From Dasypus novemcinctus (lineage: Eukaryota; Chordata; Mammalia; Cingulata; Dasypodidae): a stretch of DNA of 64,000 bases. Made by a program: the position numbers and the translations under genes. Where the stretch lies: NCBI RefSeq assembly GCF_030445035.2, contig NC_080696.1:26611661-26675660 (forward strand), in the 5' to 3' direction. A model generated the notes under the pieces. That model saw only the letters and a list, made by a program, of their open reading frames with translations. It was not told the DNA's origin and made no database searches. This document shows, piece after piece, positions 32,933-47,000 of this stretch. Numbering within the stretch: the first letter of the stretch is position 1; every line of letters starts with the position of its first letter.

Positions 32933-34503
32933 ATTCAGAAGGGATATACATTAAGGAATGATCTTCCCCAGGCTCAGATATTTTACATCATTTATCCAGA
33001 TTATCCTCAAGGAAAGGCAAAAAAAGAAAGGTCTTCCCAGTTAAAATCTTGTGTGATGGGATGAAACTAGAAACAATTTAACTTGTCTTATAGCAGGCTG
33101 GTGAGAACCTATGCCTGTCTGTGAGATCAAAGAGGTACTGTTTACAGAATCATAAGTCAGCATTTTAGCACTTTTACTTCTTATTTGAGTAAGTGGTTTC
33201 CAGATTACCTAGAGAATAAAAGAGGGCAACTGAACATTTTAACATCCACACAAAAGCTGGTAAAATTTTTATTTGGTAATAATGTATTTGAATTTCTTAA
33301 TACTCAGAGAAAATAAATCTGTTTGATTCCATGTTAACTATCTAATACATAAAATGGATTGTGGAAAGAGAAAGTGCAGGCACTTTTCTAGGACTGGTTT
33401 ACAATTTAAACTGAGAAATTGGAAATAAATGATGTGCCTGTCAGTTCTTAATGGGTAAGTGCACTTAAGTAAGAGCTCTTGACAGTAGTGAGAGGGACAA
33501 GCAAATTGAAATAATATCTGTTTGTTCTAGGAAATATTTCATGGAGGTAATGATTTTGCCATGGATATAGTAGTTTGCAAACTTCCCATCTCCTCAGTGG
33601 AAAGTAAGTACAAAATAACATAGGACATTATAGTATTGTACCTATGTGAGATCCTCATCAATCTTTTCATTCATTCTAAAATTTAATTAAGTGATTTCTT
33701 TTATTTTAGATGAATGAATTTAGCAGTGAACAAGTTGACAGATATCTATGTCCTTATATTGCTTTATTCTAATGTGTGCCATTATTATGGCATATCATTC
33801 TACTGTATATTAATCACATGAATAATACTCACGTATGCATGTCTGAATGTTTATATCTATTTATTTATGTGAATACTTAGTTGATAGAAACTGCAAAAAA
33901 TTTTTTGTTTCTTTTTGCACATGAGTTTTGACAAAATATACATTTGGAAAACTTCCATGAATGCAAGTGAACCTATAGTTAATGACAATGTGGTGGTATA
34001 AGGTGTAAAGAGTGCTGACTTTCAGAAGTACCTTTATCTGATCCACTATCTTTCTTAAGCTCCTGAATGTTAATATGGCCCTAAGAATATTGCTTTTCTT
34101 CCTTACTATGTCAGAAGAGAATTTTGAAGTCTTAGTGATGTGCAAAAGAATATATATAATCAAATTATTTCCTAAGTTAAGATTTATGAAAACTTCAAAT
34201 TTTACTATTTTAAAATGTATTGTGTTTAAACATATGCAACTCTAAATATCCCATTTTAACCCCTTGCAAATGTTCAATTCCATATTATTAATTACATTTA
34301 CAAACTTGCCACTATCATCAGAACAATTCCCAAAACTTTTCCATCATAGAAAAGTTCCATCACATCCCCAAATTCCCCTGTGCCCTCTTCTTTTGTATTT
34401 TGAAACAAACACAAATTTTATGAATCTTTTTTGAATTTTAGTCATCATGAAAGAATCACTCTAAATGAAGTAACACAATTTAATACACACATAAAATTTC
34501 TGG
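32933..34503. other. Unassigned intergenic sequence
   Basis: AT-rich, no convincing coding region, and no repeat recognised with confidence. The 100-codon minus frame at 33861-34163 has no domain and low-complexity composition. Confidence 0.4.
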
Positions 34504-37500
34504 TATCATTTGTCTTTTTTTATTTTAAAGATACATAGATCACACAAAATGTTACGTTAAAAAATGAGATTCCCATATACCCCAACTCCCCGCCACCCCA
34601 CTCCTCCCAAATCAACAACCTCTTTCATCAGTGTGGCACATTCATTGCATTTGATGAATACATGTTAGAACACTGCTACACAGCATGGATTATAGTTTGC
34701 ATTGTAGTTTACATTCTCTTCCAGTCCATTCAATGGGTTATGGCCAGATATATAACGCCCAGCATCTGTCCATGCAATATCATTCAGGACAGCCCCAAGT
34801 CTTGAAAATGCCTCATACCACACCTCCTTTCCCTCTCTCTGCCTTCAGCAACTCCCAGGGCCACAGTCTTCCCATCAATGATACAATTTCTTCCATTCCT
34901 AGAATCACAATAATTCTATAGTAGAACACCAGTAAATCTACTCTAATTCATATTTTGTTCCTCCATTCTGAGGATCCTGGGATGGCGATGCCCACTCCAC
35001 TTCTAAATTGAGAGGGGGCTTAGATCCCCCATGGCTGATGGGTGGGATTTTCCTACTTGCAGTTGTAGGCTCTCTTAGTTCTTTGGTGTGGTGGTTGACC
35101 ATCCTCACATCCTTGTTAGATGACCTGGGTAAGTCCAATGAACTGGAGTGTAGGTTTTAAAATTTTACTAAGTCTCAGGGCCCAACTGCCATATGGACAG
35201 TCTAGAGATTCAAGTCTCCTGGACATACAACAACCCCAGCACCAATCACAGGTTAAGTAAAAGTGACAGAAGAGGCATGTGGTGAGAAGTCACATATGAA
35301 TCCCAACTCCATCACACTTAGGAGCAGAAATCCCAATGTATGGCCCACAGGCAAGGCACAGAACTATGGAGTCATCTGCCATGACTGTAGGACCTGGGTG
35401 TCTCCACAGCCCTCAGGAGCAACACTACCAGTGTTGTATCTACTTTGGCTACCTCTGAGATTCTGCTGAGATGTGTGAAAGTGTGACCCCTCTGATGACC
35501 TCCTGACTCATTTGGAAGTCTCTTAGCCATATAAACTCATTTATCTTTACCATTTCCCCCTTTTATTCAATGTATTTTTCTAGTTGCATCACCAGCTGGT
35601 GCTTGGTAGTAATTCCTTGGCACCAGGGAGACTCATCTGTAGGAGTCATGTCTCCCATGCCAGGGGAAAGGTACTGCATTTACATGCTGAGATTGGATTA
35701 GAGAGTGGCCACATTTCTGCAAAATGTACACTTCCAGGAGTAACTCTTAGGCACCCTGTAGGTCAAGGCAAAGTTGAAATTAAAAACCCATGGGCCAACT
35801 GAATCTTTGGACTGTCCATGTGATAGCCAGGCCCTGAGCCTCAACAGACTTGCAACTCCTACACTCTGGTTTATTGGACTTACCCCACTCAGCTAACATG
35901 GAGGTGAAGAAGGTCAACGACCACACTAGGGAGTCAAGAGTGCCTACAACTGAAAGCAGGAGAATTGCATCCAGGACCAATGTGGAATCTAAGCCCCTCT
36001 TGATATAGATGTGGAGTGGACATGGCCATACTAGGGCCCACGAATAGAGAATGGATTAGAGTGGACTTACTGATATTCTATTCATGAACTATTGTGATTA
36101 GTAATTAAAGAAAATGTGGCAATTGTGTGGAGAAAGTGGTCATGGTGGCTGCTGGGAGTAGGGAGTGGGAGGAAGAGATGTGATGTGGGGGCATTTTTGG
36201 GGGTTGAAGTTGTCCTCAGGTGGTGCTGCAGGGACAGTTACCAGGCATTGTATGTCCTCCCATGGCCCACTGGGTGGACTGTGGGAGAGTGTGGGCTATG
36301 GTGTGGACCATTGACCATGAGGTGCAGCAGTGGTCAGAGATGTATTCACCAAATGCAATGAATGTCAGGATGATGGAGGAGGTGGTTGTTATGGGCAGAA
36401 GAGTGGGGTGAGGGGGTGGGAGGTATATGGAAACCTCATATTTTTTTAATGTAACATTAAAAAAATAAATAAAGAGAAAAAAATACCCATGGGCTGATAA
36501 GCATAGTCATCAGTATCAAGGGCCCATTATTGGGCCATCCTTCTTCACTGGTCTTTGCCCTTGCACTTAGGGGATTGTTGCTGTTCTATTGGGGAATGTG
36601 ACAGAACTCCCCAGGATGGGAGCACAGCACTCCCTCTGTTGTCATGTGACACTCTACCCACTATGTCAATACCCAATGAACATCAAAACACATAATATAT
36701 ACCTTATATGCATGCCCTGGAGAATTCCCTCCCACCCATGCATCCCCCATCAATGACACCCCACAGCAATGCTCCTCCCCTGCCATAGTTGAATCCTTCT
36801 ATGATCCAAATCTTTTCCAAAAATGAAACCTAATATATTGCCAAATTCAATTAATAGGAAAATGAAATAGTAGTGATAGGTTTAAATATAAGAAATAAAT
36901 TACATAATAATTTAGAAAATCTAAAATAAAATGAAAAATAAATTGGGGTTTAAAAAGGTGAAAAATATAATTTTTTTTTTGACATTTTGCCTTTCATCAC
37001 TGTAATAAGTGTTGCCCTGTATGTATAGTGGCAGGGTAATCTCAAGTTCTTCATTGTCTTACATCACTTTTTTATGTCTTCAAAAAAGTTTTAGGTCACA
37101 GTAAAGTCACATATAGAAGGCTGGGGACTCCCATATATCCAACATCCTTCCCCTTTTCCCATGTCCCCAGCAATAATATTTTTCAATGTGGATGTTAGAT
37201 TTGCTACAACTGGTTTACAAATATTGAAATATAGATAGTAACCATGGTTACATTATGGTTTACATTATGGTTTACATTTTAGACTATACACTTTTATAAT
37301 TTTTTGGTGAAATTTAACAGCCTGTATTCATCATTGCAAGATTGTGCAGAAAACTTACATTACCCCCTTTTATCTCCTCTTCCATCCATTCTATTCCTCT
37401 CTCCCCTTCTCTCAGAGCCCACAATGATGACCAAGCTTCATTGCTTGAAGGACAAGATTCATAGACACTTGCAATCTTGCTGGGGGCTTGACACACTAGT

Positions 37501-37800
37501 CTGTCCTCCCCCATTGGTTAGCCACCCATGCTCTTGAGAGACACCCTCCCCTCTGAGAATATCAGTACTCCCCAGGATGGTGGTGCAAGGTCTTCCCACT
37601 CATTGTGTGAGTCTTCACTCACTGATATAACACACTGTGACTAGATGAGCACTCACAAACTCCCTAGAAGCCTATCCCAGGTGCACCCTGTGCCAGATGC
37701 CCCCATCAAACACCTTAAACCAGTAACCCTTCCTTATTATATTTTATAAAGGGTTTTCTCAACATTATAAAAGGTCCAAAGTCAATTCAATAGAGAAAGT
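34504..37800 (-). repeat. 5'-truncated L1 with long 3' UTR, interrupted
   Basis: From a T-run at about 34508-34525 the minus-strand L1 3' UTR extends to about 37780, with landmarks shared with the 53706-56489 UTR ('agtcatcagtatcaagggccca' type, 'acaatgatgaccaagctt' type). An internal T-run lies at 36970-36980. The nested plus-strand L1 end at 35796-36484 splits it. No ORF2 sequence follows directly. Confidence 0.7.
35782..36494 (+). mobile_element. Nested 5'-truncated L1 end with TSD
   Basis: The insert (35796-36484) is a plus-strand L1 terminus with an A-rich tail. ACCCATGGGC occurs at both edges (35786-35795 and 36485-36494), with A-rich bases before it, as a target duplication. It lies in opposite orientation inside an older L1 3' UTR. 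Confidence 0.85.
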
Positions 37801-37959
37801 ACAAACTATTTATTAAATGTTACTGAAGTGCTTAGACATTCATGTGCTAAAAGTAACTTTAGATTTCTTGAATGTAGAATGACTATTTATGAAGGAAAAT
37901 AGTAAAAGAATGAATCATATTACACTACATGAAAAAAACATAAAACTTTTAGAAGAGTA

Positions 37960-38760
37960 GATAGAAGAAAATATTTCTGATATTGGATCAGGCAATGATT
38001 TCTTAGTTCTGAATCAAAAAATACAATCTGCAAATAAAAATAATTGGATGGTTTCAAAACTAAGTGTGTCTTTGAAACAAAGTCAATTTAAAAGAAAAAG
38101 AAAAAGCCACAAGCAGAAAGAAATAAGCAAAAATATTTGAAGAGGCACTTCACCAAATACAGATGGCATCTAAGAAGATGAAAAGATGCTCAGCATCATG
38201 TCATTAAAAATGGAAATTAAAACCTTGATGTGATGTCACTACACAAATATTATAATATCTATATTTAAAAGCCTAGTGGTTCCAAGTGTTAGTGAGGTTG
38301 TGAATCAACTGGTATTGTCATTCACTTCTGAGGGCTATGTGAAATTACACAACCACTTTGAGAAATACTTTAGCAATAGAATACTACATAGAAAATTCTA
38401 GAAAATTTCAAAGTTCTCAATATTTTCTAATCTTATTGCAAATCTTGTCTTTCTCTTTAAATTACATTTTTGGTTGTTTGTTGCTAGCTCATAGACATAA
38501 AATTGTTTTGTGTACATTAATTTTATTGTTGATCATTATGCTGCTCTATGTAACACTATTTCTCTCATTATATGTAGATCCTTTGGGTTTTCTACATGGA
38601 AGAACATGCCATCTGCAAATAAGATAAGCAGTATTACCTCTTATCCATTTCTCTTCATCACTTTTTATTGCCTCATTGTGCTGCATTATAATATGTTGAC
38701 AGCATCTTTGTCCTTTTTTTCTTAAGAGAATGTCCTGTTTGTCTTTAATATTTCTCCCTT
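37960..38760. repeat. Two L1 ORF2 scraps in opposite orientation
   Basis: About 37960-38400 reads plus as an old L1 ORF2 piece ('aagaggcacttcaccaaatac', 'gaaaagatgctcagcatcatgtc'). About 38400-38760 reads minus as the RT region ('acatgccatctgcaaataa' equals the complement of the FADD-box neighbourhood). Neither has an open frame. Confidence 0.6.
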
Positions 38761-40680
38761 TTGCTCAAGATCTTTTTCCAGATGCATTGCTATTTTGCAT
38801 TTAGTAATAATCCCTGGTGCCAGGAAGGTTCATCCCTGGAAGTCATGCCCCATGCTGGGAGGAAGATACTATGTTTTTATGCTGAGTTGACTTAGAGAGT
38901 GGTAACATTTGAACAACAAAGAGGGTTTCAGGAGGCAACTCTTAGGCAATATATAATATTAGGCTAAGTTTCAATTTCACAAGGAAAGGCTCATAAGAAC
39001 AATCATCAAACCAATGGCCTGGCATAATTGACTATCTTCCTTCACTTGGCACAGCCCATGTACTAAGAGGATTCTTGCTTTTCTGTTAGAGAATGAAGCA
39101 GGATACCTCAGGATGGAAATTCAATATTCTTTCACTTATTTTATGGGTCTCCACCCACTGAGACCATGTCCCATGAACACTTGAACATATTCATAGGTCT
39201 TGGAGTTATGTGCCAGGTACACCCTTCTTCATACATCCCTATCTCACCAACACTATGCAATAGTGATCCTCCCCTGCCACAGTTGTGAAATGTCTGTGAT
39301 CCAAACCTCTCTCAGAATGATGCCAACAAAGCGACCAAATAAAATTAATAAGAAAATGGAATAATACTTTTTAAAAATAAATAAAATGCAAAAATAAAAA
39401 ATAAAAAATTGAAATAAAATTTTAAAAGCATTGTGTCTTTCATCACTATAAGATCTGTTTTCATGCATGCACAGTGACGATTTCTTCCATATATTTCCTC
39501 AATGTCTTTTTTTCATTAATCTTCAAAGAAACTTTAGGTAACAGAAAAGTCATATGGAAAATATAGGAGGTTCCTATATACCAATGCACTCCCTGTCTTC
39601 CACACTCCCTTATTATTAACGTTTTGCATGTGGATGGTGTATTAGTCAGCCAAAGGTGTGCTGATGCAAAATACCAAAATTGGCTGGTTTTTATAAGGGT
39701 ATTTGGGGTAGGAGCTTAGAGATACCAGGCCATAAAGCATAAGCTACTTCTCTCACCAAAGACTATTTGGAGCAAGATGGCTGCCAATGTGTGTGAGGGT
39801 TCAAGTTTCCTGGGTTCCTATGTTCCTGGGGCTTGCTTTACTCTGGTTTACTTTCAAGTTTACTTTCTTCCTGGGACTGGCTTCTCTTTCCTTTGTGTGC
39901 TGATTTCCCAGGGCTCCAGTTTAAGTCTTCAGCATTAAACTCCAACATCAAAACTCCAACATTAAAAGCCCCCAACTCTGTCCTTCACCATGCCTTTTAT
40001 CTGTGAGTCCGCACACACCAAGGGTAACTCAATCATGCCAACGTACAGATCAGATTACAAGCATAATCCAATATTTCTTTTTGGAATCATCAATTATATC
40101 AAACTGCTATAGATGGTATATTTGTTACAATTGATGTGCAAACATTGATGCATTGTTAATAACCATGCACAATGGTTCACATTATGGTTTATATTTTGTA
40201 CTGTACCATTTTATAGGTTTTGATGCAACTTAAAATGACCTGTATCCATTATTGCAAGATCATGCAGAATAATTCTAATGCTTTAAAAATGTCCTATGTG
40301 CCATCTATTTTATTCCTCCCTCTCCCATGCCTCAGAACCTATGGTAGCCACTAAGCTTCAATTTTTGTAGAATAAGATTTATAGTTACAATAATATTGAG
40401 GGCTTGACATTTTGACCTGTTTTCTTTTATTAGCCACTGCCTATGTTCTTGAGGATTCTTGTCCCTCTAATTGAGAACATAGCTGGAATCTCCAGGATGG
40501 GAGTTTAATATTTTCTTTCTTATTGTGTGGGTTTCCACCCACTGAGATACACTCTATGACAAGATGAATACTTACATATTCCATAGAAGCCTGCCCATTT
40601 GCACCCTATCCCAGTGGGCATCACCATTCCCAAATCCTCAAGATTAGGAAATGAGCAATGGACTAATAGACTTATTATTC
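38761..40680 (-). repeat. Old L1 3' UTR, interrupted by the LTR-like repeat
   Basis: Minus-strand 3' UTR landmarks ('tggtgccaggaaggttcatccctgg', 'accactaagcttca'-type) continue on both sides of 39643-40111. Divergence from the young L1 in this window is high. Confidence 0.6.
39633..40121 (-). repeat. LTR-like interspersed repeat, copy 2, with possible 10-bp TSD
   Basis: The reverse complement of 32456-32932 over nearly its whole length. Flanks GATGGTGTAT (39633-39642) and GATGGTATAT (40112-40121) may be a target duplication with one change; that length is long for an LTR element and leaves the class open. Confidence 0.6.
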
Positions 40681-40689
40681 TATTATAGA

Positions 40690-41060
40690 CTTTATTATTC
40701 TAGCAATGGGATAAGTTTTATCATTGATATGAAGGGAGTGATCATCAGAGCTTCTGACGAGAGGGAGAGGGAAGAATAGGTGTAATATGGGAGCTATTTT
40801 AGGACATTGGAATTGTCCTATATGATATTGCAACGATGGATACAGGCCATTATTGATTTTGTCATAACCTATAAAATTGTGCAGGGCAGATTATAAACTA
40901 TAATATAACCTATAACCCATGGTTAGCAATGCTTCAATGTGTGTACATCAATTGTAACAAATATACCACGCTAATGAAAGATGTTGTTAGTGTGGGTAAA
41001 TGTGGGAAGGCAAGGAGGTGGGAGGTGAAGCATATACTAAACCCCTATATTTTCTGTAAC
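40690..41060 (+). repeat. L1 3' end fragment
   Basis: Plus-strand L1 terminus similar to 49140-49510 ('ttctagcaatgggataagttttatcattgatatg'). No duplication found. Confidence 0.6.
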
Positions 41061-41636
41061 ATGTAATCTAAACCTGTGTGGGAGGCAGGCACTCAACTGC
41101 TTGAGTCATTTCTGTTCCCAGCAATATAGCTTCTCCATATGTAGCATATTCTTAGATATAATAAAAGAAATAAGCATTTTTTCCTTACATTCTTAAAAAA
41201 TATAAGAGACATAAACTAGATTGGAATTCTGTTCCTCCATGATCCCACCATAGGTGGCAGTGTGTTATACTCTTTCAGGGGGAACAGTTCACCCTCACTT
41301 GCCTCACCAGATATATGCTCCAGATGTAAGTGGCCATTTCCTTACATGGAGCTACCTCCCTGACTGTCCTTATTAACTGGGTGGAGAATAGATATTTATC
41401 TATAACCAAGCCATACATATAACCTCATCCTCTGCCATGGTGATTGGTCCAAAAGTTGGGCACACAAACCATCCTGGCTGTTTGGTGTCCTTCCTCAATA
41501 TTTTCTCATTTGTGCTGGGAGTATGAATCTCTTCCTGCCTTGTGATAAAAGTTTAAGAATTGAATTGATTCCAGGTACATTAAGATGCCAATTAGAAATA
41601 ATGAGAAGTAAGTAAAGAGATGGAAAGGTAGGATCA

Positions 41637-42230
41637 AGGAAGCAGATGTAGCTCAAGTGATAAGGCCTCTGCCTACCATATGGGAGGATCTGGGTTCAAT
41701 CCCTGGGGTCTCCTGGTAAAAAAGAAGAGAAAGCATGCCTGCAAAATGGGCCAGTGTCTGCACAGTGAACTGATTGCCCACACGGTGAGCTGAGTGCCTG
41801 TATGGCAAGCCAAGTGCCCACATGAGTGCCCACACAGTGATTTGAGTGCCCGCATGGTGAGCCAGTGCCTAAGCAAGTGAATCACCCACCAAGATGATGA
41901 TGCAACAAAAGAGAGACAAAGGAGTCAAGGTGAAGCACAGCAGAGACCAGGAACTGAGGTGGCACAATTGACAGTGAACCACTCTCCACATCAGAAGTCC
42001 CCAGGATTGAATCTGGGTGAATCCTAGAGGAGAAAGATGAGAAGAGAAGACAAAAAAAGAGAAATAGATACAGAAGATTACACAATAATAGACAGCAAAT
42101 ACAGTAGGGTGGAGCAAAGGGAGGGAGAAAGGAAGGAGGGGGGAGAGAAGAAAAAGATGTGTGAATTATAAGATTTGTGAACTAAATGTCAATAAAATTA
42201 TTTTAAAAAGGAAAAAATTAAAAAGCAAAA
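41637..42230 (+). mobile_element. tRNA-derived SINE (armadillo DAS-like), composite
   Basis: The head has an A-box (tagctcaagtgataagg) and a B-box (gggttcaatcc, near 41691), the RNA polymerase III promoter. The body has the monomer 'cagtgaact…gtgagctgagtgcc…' repeats. A second tRNA-like head with its own B-box-like ggattgaatct lies near 41950-42020. It ends in an A-rich tail. Minus-strand frames across it are shadows. This SINE type is my main reason to suggest Dasypus or a close relative. Confidence 0.75.
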
Positions 42231-42515
42231 AAAGAGACTGTCTCACTTCCATTGAGATCATGTTTTATGTAAGATTTTAAATTAACACTATGTTTTGTGG
42301 TAAGCAATATCTACTGTATTCCTTAATATAGGATGGGTTTTGTTGTGAAATTATGTAATTTCATCACGATTTTTCTAATGCAATAATTGATTTTTCACTT
42401 TAAAATTTCTTAATTTGTAGGTAAAATTCATCAGTGACCTAAATAATAAATGAAGAAAACTGGGGATAAAGTTAACTTAGTATTGGAGCATTAATTATTT
42501 TTTATAAAAAGGAGT
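42231..42515. other. Unassigned intergenic sequence
   Basis: AT-rich; nothing recognisable beyond the SINE tail. Confidence 0.4.
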
Positions 42516-43260
42516 AAAAGTAGATGTGTTGGTTTGAGTCTTTCAGGTAGACCTTTGAAAATTTTGTTCTTAAATTGAACCTATTGCAAATCTTTGATTA
42601 GATTAGAGCAATTAGGTGCTTTTTGATGAGATTGGAAATCCAAACCGAGGCACCATAAAAGGTACTTTCTCACCAAAGTCAGCTCCTGTTGATCCTGCAT
42701 GTTTCCTCATGGTGAAGCAAGATGACCACTAATTTCTGCCTGGGTTTAAGTCTTCCCCTCCAGCTTAACCTTTCCTCTTGAGGTGTTCCCCAGGACCCAG
42801 GCTCTTGGACCCATGATTAAGCAATTCTGTAGTCATCTCTCTTATGGCATATGTCTTATTTTCTTTCTGGGCCGCTTATATCACTCTTGGCTGTTCCACT
42901 CTCTTCTGAAGTTCAGCTTTGAGCTATCAGGCATATAGCAGGTCTGGACTACTCTTGAGCTGCTTGGTGGGCTCAGCTTCTTGGGGCTTCATGTTTAAGC
43001 AATCCTCTCTCTTACACAGCAGGATCAAACATGAAAGCTTCTTTCTTCTCTGTCTCTTCCTGCAGTCCATTTATATCAGACCCAGCAAAGGGCTAGAGAC
43101 TAAACCTGAGTTACTCCTGACAGTCCAATTGAAAGTCCTAAATCAATCTTCTCAAGTAATCTAATCAAAGGCCCTTCAACTGAATTCAGTGCAATCAAGG
43201 AGTATCACATCCAGAGGAATATATTAGTTTACAGACATCATCTTTCTCCTTTCTGGATTA
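42516..43260. repeat. Unclassified interspersed repeat
   Basis: The stretch from 'gatgtgttggtttgagtc' to 'acagacatcatctttctcc' has the uneven composition and the end motifs I associate with a xenarthran dispersed repeat, and no open frame with a domain. No second copy lies in the window, so this is tentative. Confidence 0.35.
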
Positions 43261-43519
43261 GTAAAATAATCTCAAACTGTCACAAGAGGAAAAATCTATT
43301 TTTGAAAATATTGCAAATATTTATAAGCCCATTTGTGTCTAATATTTACTGTATGTGACTTTTTAAACTCAGTTTCTTATATGTTACAAACTATCCAGTT
43401 TTTATAATTCTTTTCAAGTCACTTTGGTAACAGATTTTTCCTGGAAACATCATTTTTTTCCTACATTTTAAAAACTTGGAATTTGTTGTTGGTAATATTC
43501 TATACTTTCATTTTCTTTT

Positions 43520-44050
43520 TTAGCAATAAACTTCATTTTTAGATTTTGGAAAAAGTGCACACACAAAAAAAATACAGATAGTTTCCATATATCTCACCCT
43601 ACCACAAACACATTCTTCATTCCCCTATTACATCACAGTAATTTGTAACAATTGATGAACCAATATTATTGATACTTTTCCTTTAACTAAAGTCTATAGT
43701 TTACAATAGGATTCACTTCTGTTGTACGGTTCTATGGATTCTGAAAAATGTGTGATACCATGAATGGACCATTATGTTTTCAAACAGATTACATTTTCTT
43801 AAAAATTCCCTATGGTGGAACTCTTAATCCCTCCCTCTCATCTTGAGTCTGTGGCATCCACTGGTCTTTTTACTATTCTTAGTGTTTTGCTTTTTGAGAC
43901 TGCCCAAAAGTATATAGCTCTTTCAGACTAATTTTTGTCACTTAGCATTGTGCATTTAAGTTCTCTATATGTCTTCTAGGCATGAGGGCTCATTTTTATT
44001 GTTGAATTATAATCTATAATATGATTGTACCACAATCATATCCATTTACC
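43520..44050 (-). repeat. Old L1M 3' end
   Basis: Minus-strand reading fits an old L1 terminus ('gttgaattataatctataatatgattgtaccac' is a decayed form of the young L1 sequence near 56620). It is more diverged than the adjoining L1. Confidence 0.5.
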
Positions 44051-44057
44051 TATAGAA

Positions 44058-47000
44058 AGGAATTGTAATTTTGCCCTTTGTTCTATTTATGTGGTGTATT
44101 ACATTGATTGATTTTCTTACATTGAACCATCCTTGAAACCCACTTGGTCATGGTGTATAATTCATTTGATGTGTTGATGAATATGATTAGCAAGTATTTT
44201 GTTGAGGATTTTAGCATTAGAGAGACTGGTCTATAATTTTCCTTTATTTTGGTGTCTTTATTTGACTTTGGTATTAGGTAATGTTGGCATCTTAGAATGA
44301 GTTAGGCAATGTTTCCTCTGTTTCAATTTTTTGAATAGTTTAGGCAAGATTGGTGTTAATTCTTTCCAGAATGTTTGGTATAATTCACCTGTGAAGCCAT
44401 CTGGTCCAGGGTTTTTCTTAATTAGGAGGTCTTTAATGCCTGATTCTATCTCTTTACTTGTGATTGTTTTGTTGAGATCATCAGTTTATTCTTTCATCAA
44501 TGTAGGCTGCTTATATGTTTTTAGGAATTTGTCTATTTCCTCTAATTTGTCCTTCTTGTTGGCATATATTTTTTCAAAGTATCCTCTCATGAAAGTCTTT
44601 ATTTTGTGGGATCTGTGGTGATATCCCCTTTCTCATTTTTTATTTTGTGTATTTGTATCTTCTCTCTTTTTTTCCTTGATAATCTAGCTAAGGGTTTGTC
44701 AATTTTATTGATCTTCCCAAAGAATCACTCTTTGTTTTGCTTATTTTTTCTAGTGCTTTCTTATTTTCTATTTCATTTAGTTATCCTCAGATCTTTCTCT
44801 TTCTTTCTTTCTTTCTTTCTTTTGTTGTGGCTAGGTTTTTTTGTTTTGTTTTGTTTTGTTTTTAACTTATTCCTCCAAGTATGCAGTTAGATCTTCAATT
44901 TTAGCTCTTTCTTCTTTTTTGATGTATGAACATGTGGCTATGAATTTTCCTCTCAGTAAAGATTTTGCTGCATCCCATAAATTTTGATATGTTGCATTGT
45001 CATTTTCATTGGTTTCAAGGTACTGATTTCTTTTGATATTTCCTCCTTGACCTACTATTTTTCTAAGAGTGTGTTACTTAACTTCAGTATCTGGTTCTCT
45101 GGTCCTTGTAGATTTCCAGCTTCATTCCCCTGTGGCCAGAGAAATTATTTTGTATGATTTCAATCTTTCTGCATTCATTGAGTCTTTCTCTGTGGCTAGC
45201 GTGTAGTCTATCTTGGAGAATGATCCATGTGTGCTTGAGAGTAATCTATATCTTGCTGTATTTGGGTATAATGTTCTGTGTATGTCTATTAGGTCCAGCT
45301 TCTCCAATATATTGTTCACAGTCTTTGTTTCTTTATTGATTCTCTGTTGAGATGTTCTGCCCAATGGTGATAATGGTGTATTAAATTCCCCCACTCTAAC
45401 TATAGAGGCATCCATTGTTTCATAGTTTTTCCAGCATTTACCTCATGTATTTTGAGGTGTCCTAGTTAGGAGCAAAAATGTTTATGATTGTTCTTTCTTT
45501 TTGAAAGATTATCCATTTTGCTAATATTTAGTGTCCATCTTTGTCTCTCACAGTAGATTTGCATTTAAAGTTTATTTTGTCCAATATTAACATAGGTACT
45601 CCTGCTCTTTTGTGGTTATTTTCTTTTAAGCTTGTTTTCCTGTCATGCACTTTCTACCACCTTAAATCCCTGGGTGTAAGATTGGTTTCTTGTAGACAGC
45701 ATATAGATGGGTCATTTCTTTATCTGTTCTGTCAATCTGCATCTCTTGACAAGTGAATTTGACCCACTGACATTCAGTGTTTTTATTCTCAAGGAGTTAC
45801 ATTAGCCATATTTTCTTTTTTTGGATTTATTTATGTCATATGTTGTTTTATTTCTTTTTGTCTTTTTAGTTATTCTTGCACTCTCCTCCTACTCTCTCGC
45901 CACATCAAAAGATGCTCAACATCACAAGCTATTAGGGAAATACACATCAAAACTACAATGAGATGCCATCTTACACCTATTAGACTGGACACTATTAAAA
46001 AAACAGAAGACTAAAATTGTTGGAGAGGATATGGAGGAATGGGAACCCTCATCCACTGCTGGTGGGAATGCAGAAGGATCCAGTCATTTTGGAGTACAGT
46101 TTGGTGGTTTCTCAAAAAACTGGCTATAGATTTGCCATATGACCCAGTAATTGCACTCCTGGGTATATACCCAGAAGAACTGAAAACAAGGGCACAGACT
46201 GATAAATGCACACCAAAGTTCATAGTGGCATTGTTCACTATTGCCAAAAGTTGGAATCAACCCAAATGCTCATCCACAGATAAATGGATAAACAAATATG
46301 GTATATACATACAATGGAACACTACTTAGTTGTAAGAAGTAATGCACTACTAACTTAAGGGATAGCACAGATGAATCTTGAAGACTGTATGTTGAGTGTA
46401 GCAAGCCAGGCATTGAAGGACAGATACTACATAACCTCTCTGTAAACAGCAAGCTGTCTCAGGGAGCTAGAGACTGGATGATAGGCTTACAGGAAATGGG
46501 GAAGAAGAGGAAGGTTGTGAGCTGATGCTTACATGTGTGAAATCTAAGATAAAATTGAGGTAAGTAGTTGTGCAAGGAAGGGATAAGATGGGATCATAGG
46601 GATGATATTGGGTGGGGCTTTGCAGGCTTGAGGGGGGCTAGGGTTGGGAGGGTGTGTCAGATGGTCCATGGACTGGGGGAGATTTTGGGGGGAGCAGGTA
46701 AACATTGTCATGTATGTGGTTGAAACTGTAGTGTTTAGAAAACTCTTTAGAAAATATAATAAGGAAGGGTTACTTGTGTAATGGGTTTAATGGGGGGCAT
46801 CTAGCACATGGTATACCTGAGGCAGGCTTCTAGGGAGTGTGTGAGTGTTCATCTTGTGGAGACCCATACAGTGAGTGGGAAAGTATTGTACCCCCATCCT
46901 GGGCAGTCCTGATGTTCTCAACAGATGGAAGGGTGTCCTTGAGAGCATTGGTGCCTCTCAACTGCGGAGGATGATTTAGTATGTCAAGCCCTAAGCATTG

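Noticed and set aside
41637..41710. Functional tRNA gene
   Set aside because: It has A- and B-boxes, but the cloverleaf does not close and the SINE body follows.
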